Source: Diphasiastrum complanatum
Lineage: Eukaryota > Streptophyta > Lycopodiopsida > Lycopodiales > Lycopodiaceae
Direction of reading: 5' to 3'
Assembly: GCA_029204225.1 (NCBI GenBank)
Contig: CM055094.1
Coordinates: 7,299,143-7,363,142 of the forward strand
Length of the DNA: 64,000 nt
Shown here in pieces: positions 1 through 11,423 of this stretch. Position 1 is the stretch's first letter; the number at the start of each line of letters is the position of its first letter. A model generated the notes under the pieces. It had not been told where the DNA came from. It was given only the letters and a program-made list of their open reading frames with translations, and did no database searches. A program made the position numbers and the translations under genes.

Positions 1-111
1 TTCATCCAAAGAAAACCCAAAAAAATTATCAATATGATGATATATGATGTATCATATTGTTGAGGTATTATTGAATCTGGAGCTAACATCTCCAAGCAGT
101 TCACTAAACCA

Positions 112-660
112 TTATTGACCATTTGTTTGGGTGGCGAACGCAGGCTCGTGTAAGTGAACTAGGTCAGTGCAGTACGAAACAACATTTCCATCGTCCTGCA
201 CCATAAGTACATATGTATCACCCGTGTGAGCACAAACAAGTGTGGTAGAGGTATACGGCCGGGGGGTGTTGATGGGCGCTGTTGGATCCTCAATCGCCAA
301 GTTTCCGGTCACCAACAAGGTACCGTAGCAGCTGTTAGGTGCAGTGGTAGCTGTTTCAGTGCCCCATATGGCTTTTTCTGATGGATCAGTAAAAGGTTGT
401 AAAGACTCGATCAGCGTCAAATAGCAGAGCTCTGCCATCAAGAGCTTGTACTTGGATGAGGGACTTTGCAGGTAGCTGTCTTGGGATAGCGTTTGTGTTG
501 CGAGCAAACAGTGACAACCTTGAACGTAACTGATAGCGCAGCAAGCTATATCAAGTTTTGGGGGTGTACGAGCATCAGCTGGGACTATTGATAGTGCAAG
601 AAAGAGAGCTACTATCAACCCCGCACTCGCATAAACCATGGCGTTCACAATGCTGCTCAT
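112..660 (-). CDS. Secreted lectin-like protein with one bulb-type mannose-binding motif
   Basis: The frame encodes 182 residues from the ATG at 660 and ends in TAA. Residues 1-31 form a classic signal peptide: a hydrophobic stretch, then a small-residue cleavage site (PADA) before the mature chain. Near the C-terminus, QDDGNVVSY (about residues 155-163) fits the B-lectin consensus QxDxNxVxY exactly, preceded by the strand-like segment TYVLMV. Known bulb-type lectin domains carry up to three such motifs; I see one, so this is a partial or divergent domain. The mature part has several cysteines, including adjacent ones near its N-terminus, consistent with a disulfide-rich apoplastic protein. 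The same frame has an earlier ATG at 741, but a consensus donor (GTAAGT at 744-749) and an AG at 662-663 suggest a 5'-UTR intron that removes it. A role in sugar binding or defence is inferred from the family. The lectin assignment is moderately sure and the gene itself likely. Confidence 0.6.
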   Translation of the reverse strand: MSSIVNAMVYASAGLIVALFLALSIVPADARTPPKLDIACCAISYVQGCHCLLATQTLSQDSYLQSPSSKYKLLMAELCYLTLIESLQPFTDPSEKAIWGTETATTAPNSCYGTLLVTGNLAIEDPTAPINTPRPYTSTTLVCAHTGDTYVLMVQDDGNVVSYCTDLVHLHEPAFATQTNGQ

Positions 661-661
661 G

Positions 662-749
662 CTGGTTGTCTTTGTGTTTGCAGAAGTAGTGTGTATACAA
701 TACATGTAGTGTCTTTGAACACACCACCTATTTGTAAGCATTAACTTAC
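662..749 (-). other. Putative 5'-UTR intron of the lectin-like gene
   Basis: On the minus strand a perfect plant donor (G|GTAAGT) lies at 750/749 and an acceptor (AACCAG|C) ends at 662, one base before the ATG at 660. Splicing would remove the upstream in-frame ATG at 741 and place the start directly before a signal peptide. The intron would be 88 bp, a normal size for a plant. This is inferred from splice consensus only. Confidence 0.4.
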
Positions 750-782
750 CTTCCGTCTTTGTTTCTTTCTACCGTCAGCGTG

Positions 783-790
783 TTTTTATA
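783..790 (-). promoter_or_regulatory. TATA box of the lectin-like gene
   Basis: TATAAAAA on the minus strand, followed by ACACGC, lies about 125 bp upstream of the chosen ATG and about 35-40 bp upstream of the putative first splice donor. The position suits a short first exon. Assigned by sequence match and position. Confidence 0.45.
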
Positions 791-889
791 GCATCCGGGT
801 TAGGGTGTTGCATGTGCATGTTCTTATATAGTAAATAATGGACGACCATTACCACATATAATTTGGTCCTCTAAAATTTGGACCCACAT

Positions 890-1650
890 AGTCCTTGGCT
901 TCATATACTTTGGTTCTTTATGTATGGTGGAAGGCCCGAGGTCCACAGGCCTTCACGACATAATGCAAGGTGAAGTTGGAGAGAGAAAACACATTTCGTA
1001 AAGAGAGAATGGCATATTCTGGAGGAAAGAGAAAGGTGAATGCATATTCTACTCCTGAAGGTGCTTTCAAAATACAAAACAAACCTGAGCACCTAGCATT
1101 AAGGTGTAGGGACATGTGTGATTATGTATCTTGTTCTTGGCTTGATATACTTTATGTTCTTTATGGTGTAGGGACATACTACATGTCTGAATATGTATCT
1201 TGTTCTCTCGTTGTAATGGCCCTAGCAGCTTGATATACTTTGGTCTTTTTTGTTCCTGGGCAAGTTGGAATATGCCCTCAGCACTGAGTAGCTTGATATA
1301 CTTTGATCCTTTCTGGTCCTGGGCAAGTTTGGATTATGCCCTAGCAACTTGATATACTTTGGTCCTTTTTGGTAATGGATATTGTTCTCTCATTGTAATC
1401 TCCCTACCAACTTGATAAGCTTTGGTCCTTTCCTATCTTGGGACATGCTTGGATTACTACCTTGTTTTCTCATGGCCCTACCAACTTGATATACTTTGGT
1501 CTTTTCTAGACATTGGCCATGGGACATGTTTGGATTATGTGTCCTCTTAGAATCTTATCTCATCATAATGGCCCTATCGACTTGATATACTTTTGTTCTT
1601 TCTGGTCCTCAGATATGTATGGATTATGTATCTTGGCCCTACCAATGACC
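890..1650. repeat. Degenerate tandem repeat built on CTTGATATACTTTGGTC
   Basis: The phrase CTTGATATACTTTGGTCCTT recurs every 60-90 bp about eight times, with accompanying phrases such as TGGTCCTGGGCAAG, GGATTATG and TTGTTCTCTC. Copies differ by many substitutions and small indels, so this is an old minisatellite-like array. The short open frames here (for example 970-1233) contain these repeats and are not genes. Confidence 0.6.
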
Positions 1651-1955
1651 ACTATCATAACACCTAGTAAATTTTAGTTGCATTTTTTTAACTCATTCGA
1701 TTTTTTGTTAGCTTCTTTTTTAAACTCTTTGAAATTTTTTGTTCAAAACACAATTTCCTATTGAATGGGTAATATTTTCAACTCAGGAGAAACGGTTGGA
1801 ATATTTCCTAAGATTTGTCAGAAAAGACCTCTATTAACGTATGTCATAAAAAAACCATTAAGCATGTGTAGACAACTTTTCAAAATTCCTTAAAAACTAT
1901 GCTTTTGCTCGCAACGTAAAAATAAATAAATATACGTATTTTAAGTTTTTTTATG

Positions 1956-2166
1956 CAACTCGATGCACTGCATCGAGTTGGAGTGTCCAACTCGATGCAG
2001 TGCATCGGATTTTAAAAAAAAAAAAATTTTTTTTATAAAATTATTATTATTATTTTTTCAAAAATACGATGCAGTGCATCGAATTGGTGTGTCCAACTCG
2101 ATGTGAGTTGGTACTCCAACTCGATACTTGGAGCACCAACTCGATGCAGTGCATCGAGTTGGTGCT
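1956..2166. repeat. Cluster of CGATGCA-S-TGCATCG palindromes
   Basis: Four copies of the core CGATGCA(C/G)TGCATCG are centred at 1968, 2000, 2074 and 2149, with two half copies between them (about 2096 and 2121). The copy at 1956-1980 has perfect 12-bp arms and the copy at 2132-2166 perfect 17-bp arms around one central base. A/T homopolymers lie between. This could be the subterminal region of a small DNA transposon or a cruciform-prone array; no target duplication was identified. Confidence 0.7.
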
Positions 2167-2169
2167 TCA

Positions 2170-4801
2170 ACTCTATACATTATATGGGAAATTTTAGGTA
2201 GTCTATTCATTCTTATGCCTTTAGCATTTGGAATGGTTTAATTCTCAATACATTGTATCGATTATGGTAAATTTTGGATATAATTTCTTTCTAAATTGTC
2301 TTTTTAGCTAAATTTTCTTTCTTTTCTGTTTAAATATCTTTCAAAATTTTGCTCAAAAAATGTGTTTTTAAAGTCTAAGTTATCGGTTTTTCAGGAGTAA
2401 AAGGAATTATAAGGCTCAAGACAACTCTGCTTATGTCAAAAAATTGCCCTCATGAGATTAGAAATAGCCCGGACACACAAATGTAACCTTCTCTTTGAGG
2501 GAGGGACATAGTTGTACAAGCTAAACGTCAATTAGAGCTTGAAAAGTTAGCTCTACAACTCTCTGTTTGTGAAATCTCTGTGTCACAAATCATGCAATTT
2601 TTAAAATATGTGAAAGGAAGCCTTTTTGACAAATCTTAGAGCAGTCAGTAAATATTATCATTAACGAACTAGGGATTTAGCTTATTATGGACATAAGTTG
2701 CATTGTTATGGACATTGTTGCATTGAGAACCCATATATATAGTCCTAAAACTTCATCTTAAAAAGTTTTGGTATTTTTTATATGCATCAAAATCTTCACA
2801 GTATATGAAGATTGGGTCATTGTAAATGTATTTTTATGCAAAAACAAATTGTTTTTGTTTGAGCATTGATTTATTCAAATTTTAGAGAGAATCTTCTTAG
2901 GGGAAACCTTTTCCATTACCCATTCAATAGGAAATTGTGTTTCAAGTAGTTTTCGTGAAAATATGTTTCCTCTCAATCCAAAGATGCAGCCGCCCTTAAA
3001 TTGTTGCCCTATTCTCTCTTTTGAATATGCTGCCCTTTTGAAAAATCTCTCCTCAAAAAGAATTGCTCTACCCAATGAAGAATACATTGTAGCTCTATGG
3101 GAGGTTACATTAAGCAATGTAATTTAGCCTTGAGAAAGCAAAGAACATATATTAGTACCATTGCTCACAAAAAAAATGATAAAAACACTGTTGCATATGA
3201 AATAGGTAATATTTCGTGCAAACGGGAACTATTTGGCATATTCCCTAGATTCCACTTAAAAATACCATTTCTTTGCATATCAAGCTTAGCTTCCATTTGT
3301 TTATGTGTTCTTCTGGAGGATGTTCCAGTCTCGTTAGGGTAGACTAAGTAGTGCTTGGATAATATCTTTTGTTGTCTTTCTAATGCAAGTCGATTTAGTG
3401 AGTTGAAAATCAAACACGGGAATATCGACTTCATTAAGAACAAGTACACATGTGTGTGGTCGGTTTTTGGCTCCCTTTTGTTTTCTTTTTTCAGATACAT
3501 TGGTCACCATATTGGACTATACTTTCCATTGAATGGATTAGGATGTTGTGTTCGAAACCAGTGTACCACAGTGGATTCAAGTTCTCCATTTGATGATTTT
3601 GATAAATCAAGAACTTTGCACAACCAAAACGAATGACCAAGTGGCTCATCATCATCAAGAGTAGCAGTCACAGAACCAACTTTCACGTCTTGTACACTTT
3701 CATGCCAAATATCCACAAGGTCCTCTTGCTTCTTTTTTAGATTTTTTAGTTTCTACTTACTTTTGCAGTTTTGTAGGACATCTCTTTCCAGAGAGTGTCT
3801 TCGTTCTTCTGACCAACTGCATTAAGAAATGGAATGAACCCCAGATTCGATCTCTGAGATCGAACATGAGGTTCATCCTCAAGCAATAAAAATTCTCATT
3901 GCCCACACTTCAGGTTTTGAAGTAGCAAATGAAACAAGTAGCACAAAACATCCTATTAAAACCGAGGATGAATAGCCAAAACAGCCAAAACCAAATTGCC
4001 AATCACTTAGAAACGTCTGAAATCTACTGACACAAACACTTGGCCTCCAACCTGTCAGCTGCCTCTCTCTTTATTAGCGCAGATCTGTCCCTTGTCAGTG
4101 CAGATCTATCCCTTGTCAACTGACCCTCTCTGTCTACGCAGGTCTCTTTTTCTACGCAGGTCACCTGCTCTCTCTCTCTATCTGTCCGTGCAGGCTAGCA
4201 CATGGCTATCTCTGTCAACGCATGTCCTTATCTCCATATGCAGGCAGCACGCTTGATAGGAGCTCTTGAAGCTGCAACAACAAAAGATTGGTTGCCGGTG
4301 GTTGATCTGTCTGCCACCCTAGTGACTGGCTGCAGGCGTAAAGCTCAGCAGAATAATCTAAATCGCTCATACCCGCATCTTGATTCATGTCCCGTTCAGC
4401 TTCAACCCATCACAGGTATCTGTGACGCAAACGCTGCTTCCTTTGCTTTCTACAACCATATAATTCCCGTGTACTGCTGCATCAGCATGTGGGTGGAACT
4501 GTGACTGCTGGATTCCATCCGTGTAGGTATCAGCTGCAGCTGATACTGAGTCGAGCTATATGGCGCCCGAGGAGTGGCATAGGATTGTAGATGCTGGACT
4601 TGAGTAAGGCGACCTATCGCAGCTAGATTTCTTCAGGTTTGGATAAGCAAGCATACAGTTAGAGTTATAAACGGGTAAGGACAGATGGTAGGGCAGCCAG
4701 TCACTGGCGTTAGTCTTTGAAAACTCATTCTACAGAAAAGCAAAGCCTGCAGGATTCGTAGCAGGGTCTTGTTGGCCAACAAGGAGGCTTCACACTAATT
4801 T
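2170..4801. other. No recognisable gene; AT-rich then LINE-flanking sequence
   Basis: Short open frames at 2875-3117, 3097-3716 and 4202-4504 show no family motif and overlap on opposite strands. The last 600 bp before 4802 are less AT-rich and C-rich in places and may be the 5' untranslated part of the following LINE, but no promoter or boundary is visible. Confidence 0.4.
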
Positions 4802-7800
4802 TTGGAATCTTCGGATGCAGCGGCTGGATCTTTACCTATCAATATGGTTCCTCAAGAATCTTCTCATCCTTTGCAACTCCCGGATTTCAATCCTCTTGTT
4901 CGACGTGGAGAAAATAGACCTGCTTCCCCTTCAGAGCATCCTTCTAGTGCTTCCCCTTCTTGCGCGCGTCGTGAAGCCCACCGTGATGTTGCGGATTCCT
5001 TGCTTGTCTCCTCTGGCCAGGTGGTGCCATACTGTCCGCCCCATCTTCGCCATCAGCTTTCTTCCTCTCTTTCTGTTTCTCAGCTTTCTCCTTCTTCCTC
5101 TTCTCGCCCCCGTGTTCCATGTGCAGGCTGTGGTCGCCTTTATGTGCAAAGTGCCGGTCTTTCTCGCCATCATAATGCTTGCTCTGTTTTTCGTCAACAA
5201 CTCGCATTAACCAATGTCGACCTTGCACCTCATCCTGCTCCCACTTCGCCACCTGACTCGGCTTGGACCTGGATTCGCTCCCTTGATATTTTGACCGCTT
5301 TTCACTTGGGTTTTCCTCGTCCTCGTCTTTATGCACACATTCTCTTTGCCTTGCGCTTAGACGTCCAGAGAGCTTTGTCCTTACCTTTGTCTCGTCTGGC
5401 TTCCAACCCTTCTGATATTGCAGCTTGGCATGCCTTTTTGCTTTTTCCTCTCTGGTGTTTGCCTCTGCCTCCCCGAGGTGGTGATGCTGGTCATAGGGAA
5501 ACTTGCAACATGATTCGTCGCTTTATGTCAGGAGATTGGGAAAATTTGCAAGAAGAGCATTTACTTCGCTGTCATGCGCTTGCTGCTCAGCGGGATTCGA
5601 CTTCAGATGGTGTTTCTATATCCCCTGTTCATCGTCGGTTGTGTCGCTATGTTTTACTTGGGCAAGTGGGTGAGTATTCTCGTGCAGCTCGTGCTCTAGC
5701 TCCTACAAGTCCAGCTACTCCTTCTGCTGCCACCCTTCAGGCTTTGGAGCTTCTTCACCCACCGGCAAATGACTCCCTTCCTTCTTTTGTTGAGGACTTT
5801 GAACCTGATTCCGATTTGTAGCTCTCAGAACCTCATTTTCATAATGCTTTTCTGCGCAGCCCTCATTTGTCAACTGGGGGTCCTTCTGGTATGGTTTTCG
5901 AGCATCTTCATGACTGTTTTTCTCCTGATGACTTTGCTAGCGGGTTTGGTTTGCTCTTTCAAGTTTGCTCTTCCGTAGCATGTGGCCGTATTCCTCTTTC
6001 TATTGCTCATATTTTTGGTGCTGCTCGTTTGATAGCCTTGGATAAGCCTGGCGGTGGAGTGCGTCTCATTGCTGTTGGAGAGGTTTTATACAGATTGGTT
6101 TCTAGGGCTCTTGGTTTTCAGCTTCATGACAATTTTCATGACAACCTATTTTCTCATCAGTTTGGTTGTGCTACTCCTGGCGGTTGCGAGACAGTCATAC
6201 ATGCTTTGCTTGCTACCTTGGATCTTCATCCAGATTGGGTTGTCCTTCAGGTGGATGTTAAAAATGCTTTCAATTCTGTTTTCCGAGGGGCCATTTTTGA
6301 AGAACTTCATGCGGCTCACGGTCCTCTCGCTCAGCTCATCCCGTTTGTTTGCTCTTTTTATTCCATGGATGCGCCTCTATATTTCAGTCATGCTTCTCGC
6401 TTAGGTGATGTTTCGGTTATCTCGTCTGCTGATGGTATCAGACAAGGTGATCCCTTGGGTGGTGTTCTTTTTGCTTTGGCGCACTTTCGGGCATTGCGTG
6501 CTTCTTCTGCTGCTTTTCCTTCCTGTTTGTTTCCCTCTATTGCTGATGACACGCATATTGTGGGACCTGCTAATGACGTCTTTCCGGCTTTCCTACATTT
6601 CTCTCAGCAACTTTCGGCTTTGGGCCTCACTGTCAATCCCTCTACGTGCGTTGCTTGGTGTCCTCAGGGCCTCCTTCCTGAGCTCCCTTTACCTACAAGT
6701 TTCAATACTCCGGTTGATGGGATTAGAGTGCTTGGTATTCCTATAGGTTTCTCGGATTTTGTGGCTTCCTCTTTGCGGGACACTTTGGACGCACATCTTC
6801 GTCACGCTGATCTGCTACCAAAGCTTGGCAATGCTCAAGTTGCTCTAGGGATTCTCACTCAATGCTTCGCTCAACGGCCAAGCTATATTCTACGGTGTGT
6901 TCCTCCCTCTCCTGATGTTTTGGCTTTGCTGCAGGATTTCGATAATACTTTATCAGATATTCTGGGTCGCTTGATGGGTTCAAAATCCCTTCGTATTTCC
7001 AATGGTCAGTTCGTTAAGCGACAAGTCTCTCTTCCTGCTTCGTCTGGAGGTGTTGGTCTTTCTTGCACAGCTTCTATTGCTCCAGCTGCTTTTATGAGAA
7101 GTTGGGCCCTTGTTGCCTCTGCACTTATCTCTTGGTTTCAGCAGGACAACAAGCCCATTCTTCTCGATTCAGTAGCTCATGTGGAAACAGACATTCTTCC
7201 TTTCCAACAACATCTTCGTGCGGCCAAGGATCTCATTCCTCTACCTCTGCAAGCTTCTTTGCCTCCCTTTGAAGTTTTGCTTAGCCATCAGCGTGCTCAT
7301 TTTTAGAAGTATCTTTTGGAGCACTTCCACTCTCATGCTTTCACTCAGCTTCTCATTGATTCACCTTCCGATGAGACTCGGGCTCGCCTTTAGGTCCTGT
7401 GCAGGCCCGGGTGTTGTGCTTGGCCTGTTGCGCGCCCTATTGTTCCACACTTGCGCCTTTCTTCTGAGTTGTTTCTCACCGCTCTTCGGGTCAGGTTGGG
7501 TCTCCCTCATCCAGTGCTGGCAGGTTTGACAAAATGTTCCTGTGGTCACCCTGTTGATCCTATTGGCACTCATCTCATGCGTTGCACTTCTGGCGGAGAG
7601 CGTACTGCGACTCATGATTCCATTCGTGATGTATTGGCATCTATTGCTCATGAGTGCGGCTTTCATATTGTTCAGGAGCAGACCCACATCTTGTCTGTGT
7701 CTGATTCACAGTCGCCTCGGCGTCGAGTTGATCTTGTTCTTTCACGCGAGGGGATTCGCACGCTTGGGGATATTGTTGTTGCTAATCCTTCGCGGCCTGA

Positions 7801-8137
7801 CCTCCTTCGTCGTGCTTCAACTACTCAGGGTGCCGCTGCTTCTCATGCAGCTCTAGATAAAGAGCGAGATTATTTACATCACACTCCTGGAGAAGGCTTT
7901 ATCCCTTTTGCTTTGGAAACATTTGGGTGCCTACATAAGAAATTCGATGATTTTCTATCCTCCTGTGCAGGTTTTGCAGCGAAACTCCAAGGTCATGGTG
8001 CCTCACCTTTATCTATCATTACGGCTTATTATCGTCAACAAGTTTCGATGACTTTACAACGCACTCAGGCACTTGCAATACTTCGAAGGTGCCGTAGTTG
8101 CAGGAACGACTGCTTCACAACTTCTTGCACTACCTAA
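4802..8137 (+). pseudogene. LINE polyprotein: zinc finger - reverse transcriptase - RLE endonuclease, three TAG interruptions
   Basis: The whole stretch is a single reading frame of 1,112 codons with in-frame stops only at codons 340 (5819-5821), 835 (7304-7306) and 864 (7391-7393), all TAG; it ends in TAA. A C-x2-C-x12-H-x3-C finger sits at codons 107-127 (CAGCGRLY). The reverse transcriptase has the segment KPGGGVRLIAVGEVLYRL (from codon 415), motif A VDVKNAF with Asp 485, motif B GIRQGDPLGG (about 545-554), motif C IADD (580-583) and a GIPIG-type motif E, so all three catalytic aspartates are present. The C-terminal part has CxCG...H...C (Cys 912, Cys 914, His 924, Cys 928), then RVDLV (Asp 977) and DIVVANP (Asp 990), typical of the RLE-type endonuclease. 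It would reverse-transcribe its own RNA at a nicked target. There is no good ATG; the first usable codon follows a TAA at 4796. This copy is inactive or close to it. Confidence 0.8.
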
Positions 8138-8330
8138 ACTTCCAACTGTCTTAACTAGCGACTTACACCAAGCAGTAGGCTTTATGTAGATACTCTGCGA
8201 GATTGTTGCTTTGTTATACTTGTACAGTATCTCAATTCGCCTTATGGCCTTTACGCTTTTTACATGCATTCCTTTGTACTCTGATGGGTTTTCCCATCTT
8301 TTATTAATAAAAACAGAAAGTTCTCTCTAT
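4802..8330 (+). mobile_element. Non-LTR retrotransposon (LINE) with restriction-like endonuclease
   Basis: A zinc finger, a reverse transcriptase and a C-terminal CCHC/restriction-like endonuclease region lie in this order in one frame, the layout of early-branching LINE clades (R2, NeSL, Utopia and relatives). The frame ends at 8137. Downstream, an AT-rich tail with TTATTAATAAAAACAG runs to about 8330. No poly-A tract or target-site duplication was recognised, so both boundaries are approximate. The third-codon-position bias (T/C-rich) differs from the AT-rich surroundings. Confidence 0.8.
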
Positions 8331-8631
8331 CTTTAAGTAGTGTGCAGGTATCAACGATGGCCTAGATTTCATCGCTGGCCTGGATTTAGTCGCTGCCAAC
8401 CACCCTTGCAGTTTGACGGTCAAGGCTGTCTCTCATGCTTTTTTCAGTGACGGTTTGAAAAACGATTTGAGCTTCAAATCTGAAATGACATTTCATAGTT
8501 TAGAGATGGGAACAAATTTGAAAGATGAGCTGCCAAGTTAGAAGGGCTGAAAGTTGAATCATGAATGTCAAAGTTTGTGTTGAAATTTTTTTGAAGTTTC
8601 AAGTGATGTGTATAATATATTTATTGTGAAT

Positions 8632-9749
8632 CTATACAAGTAAGAAAACTCGTTTTGCAATCTTCCAATGAGTCGAGCCTAGATTCGTACTGAATTGGCT
8701 CATCCTGGACACGACATAAGCAATGTCAAGACATGTGTTATCTACAAGGTACATTAGTGATCCGATCAACTTTTTGTATGGTGTATGCTGCATCAATTTT
8801 TTTTCTTCTTCAGTTTTTGAACAATCCTCATTCGTCAAGACTGTTTGTCTGAGAACGTTACACGCATCTCTGCATCAGCTATTCTTTCCATGGATAGCAA
8901 GTCTTGTTGTAGTGTAGGCATGAACAGAACATCTTCGAGTCGTCTGTCTCTGTCATTTGTGTTGAGCCATAGTGAACCAATACCATTAACTTGATGCTTT
9001 TATCCATCTCCAAGAATGATAAATCTTGAGAGATCTGCACTTCTAAAATCAGACATGATCCGTCTTGACATAACAAAGTGTGAGGTAGCTCCTGAATCAA
9101 GGATTACCTCCTGTGTGTCAGGTGTTGATACTGCACACATGTCTTCACAGATGTAGGCGGTCGAATTTCCGTGATTCGATCTTTCTTCACCCACCTTCGA
9201 GCTCTCTGACTCTCGACATAGGACAAACTATTATTATTCTCTTGTCTGCTTTGAGCTTGTTTGTTTCTTGGGTTCTGGCGGTAGTCCATAGCTATATGAC
9301 CCTTTTTTTGACAGTGGATATACTCAATTTTCGGATTTAGCCAACATGAATCGACAATATGTCCTTCACATTTGCATCTCATGCATGTCTTCTTGTCTCC
9401 ACTCTGTTGTTTCGGCTTTCCTTTGTTCCTTCATTTGTCTTTGCTGGCTCGTTCTGCTTGCTGACCTTGATCCTGCATTCGATCTGACTCCCTCTTAGGC
9501 TTGAATTGCTTCTTTGTCTTTTTTGTTGTTGTTGTAGAGAGCTTGGTCAGATGCATCCTTGTGATCAAGGAGCTCTCGAGCTTCAACTTCTTCTCGAATC
9601 TCAACAACTGCCTTTTTGAGTGTCATAGTAGGATTCTTTGCTAGTAGCGTTCTGGTTGTTTGGAAGGATCTTGGTAAAGCTCTCAACAGATAGGTAAGCT
9701 GCTTCTCTACTGGTATCGCATTTCTGTTCCAGTTATATAATATAATCAA
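8632..9749 (-). pseudogene. Copia-type gag-pol relic with a large internal deletion
   Basis: Read on the minus strand, fragments follow Copia order. First comes a gag tail (9749-9495, LLRALPRSFQ). Next is a CCHC knuckle region (9382-9250, with IHCQKKGHI). Then a protease segment with the active-site phrase ILDSGATSHF (9110-9040). Finally there is a piece of the RT/RNase H boundary (8838-8632, LIGSLMYLVDNTCLDIAYVV). Integrase and most of the reverse transcriptase are missing between about 8930 and 8850. Several stops and frameshifts separate the fragments. No LTRs were recognised. Confidence 0.65.
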
Positions 9750-10082
9750 AGATGTGTATTTTGTTTTGCTTCATAGAATCTGGTCATAGTACTTTGATGC
9801 AACTGATTACTCTATTGTTTTTTCTGATGACAACATTGTATCATCTACATGTGGATATCCCTATTGTTTTGGCACCTTTGCAGAGAAGAGGAGGCAAAGG
9901 AATTCAAATATCTACTGAGGATCGTTCTTGTTACAGGGCAGAAGGAAAGAAAAACTTGGATTTGTGGATAGATGGAACATTATATCCACAAGATCCAAGC
10001 ACTTTGACACAGTGTGAGGAATTTTTATGGTTAGGGTTACATTTTTAGGGTTCTTGGGAGTGAAAAATCGATAATGTGAGGT

Positions 10083-10088
<6 letters not shown>

Positions 10089-10160
<72 letters not shown>
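10089..10160. repeat. (GA)n microsatellite
   Basis: About 36 uninterrupted GA units. It has the same motif as the much longer tract at 17505 and the ones at 24657 and 28002. The serine/leucine-repeat open frame spanning it is an artefact. Confidence 0.95.
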
Positions 10161-10162
<2 letters not shown>

Positions 10163-10564
10163 CATTTGTCCCATAAGTATTTATGGAACTTGACAATAGC
10201 AAAAGAACATAAACAAACCCCCCCTATAATGCTTATTTACATTATTTTTTGAAATTTGTAGGCTTTCTTATATCAGAGTGAATTGGTACCTGCTTCAAAT
10301 TTTTTTGCTCCTACAATATGGTAAATTTTTTGGCTTTCTCCGTGCCTTTTTAGTTAAATCTAATCTTCTAAGTTAAGTAGTGTGGGCGGTGGAGAAGTTA
10401 AAAAGAACCTTTTGTTTTAAATGTTTCCCACGCCCCACACCCCCCGTCCACAATGCTTTTTTATAAATTCTTCCCCTCCCCTCCCCTCGCCCACCTACCG
10501 TGACGGGTGGGTCCCGGGGGGGGGTGGACATTAACAAAAAACTTTTTGTTAACTTCTACCCCCC

Positions 10565-10965
10565 CGTCCCGCCCTCAAAAATGTGAAATTGGCCCTCGAA
10601 AATAATGCGACACTGGCCTCCCATCCAAAAAAAAATTTCGAGATATTTTCGCGAAGGCATAGGGATTTTTGCGAAGCCTTTAGGGAAATTTGGCGAAGCC
10701 TTCGAAATTCAATTTTTGCAAGGCCTTTGCAGGTTGTTCGCGAAGGCTTCGAGAAAATCGAATTTGGAAAATCCCTCAAAAAATGCGACATTGACCCTCG
10801 AAAAAAATGCGACACTGGCCTCCCTTTGCAGAAACGTTTTTTGCAAAATTTTCACGTAGGCGTCGGGATTTTCACGAGGGCTTCAGAATTTTCGTGAAGG
10901 CTTCGCAAATTTTTTGCAAAAATCCCTGAAAAATGCGACATTGACCCTCGAAAATGCGACACTGT
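10565..10965. repeat. Subterminal-type repeat array (ATGCGACA motif)
   Basis: The phrase ATGCGACA(C/T)TG(G)CC recurs at about 10604, 10781, 10806, 10931 and 10952, usually beside CCTCGAAAA. Between copies are TTCGCGAAGGC-type inverted motifs (GCGAAGGC / GCCTTCGC). Clustered short direct and inverted motifs of this kind are typical of CACTA or Mutator subterminal regions. The element's terminal repeats were not located, so the assignment to a transposon end is inference. Confidence 0.5.
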
Positions 10966-11423
10966 CATAAACTCATATATATACTTTCATATATATAATA
11001 TATTTATTAAAACTTTATGTTTTCTTCTTCTGATACGAATGTTGTTTATGGAGATTTTATATATCAGGTTGCATATTACCAAGCCAAGCCCAACAATCAT
11101 TTTCAGCAGTCTCATTTGTGCAATCAAATGAAAATCCACCAATTGCATAGGAAACGCTAAGACTGATAAGATTAATCAGCTGATATGTTACTTCTGAAAC
11201 ACAAACGGATCGGAGTCGTTTGGGTCGTCGTTACATCACGTAGTTAACGAACTTACTACTTGTCTGTTCCAAAAAAGAACTTGACTTATGATTATACATT
11301 CTTACTTCATATAATTGCCTCAAATTTATCTGCACTTTTTCATGACTTATTGGAATCTTATGATACTTACCATACATACGTGGTGTTTTAAATACAGCTT
11401 TCTAGATACTCTGGAGTCGGTAT

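Noticed and set aside
970-1233. Small protein of 87 residues
   Set aside because: The frame crosses the degenerate tandem repeat, has no motif, and overlaps equally long frames on the other strand.
4931-5336. Basic Lys/Arg-rich frames on the minus strand
   Set aside because: They are antisense shadows of the C/T-rich coding strand of the LINE.
4802-8137. TAG read as glutamine by a variant genetic code
   Set aside because: Other relics in the window also contain TGA and TAA interruptions, the intact genes end in TAA with standard codon use, and plant nuclear genomes use the standard code. Decay of methylated CAG codons explains the pattern better.
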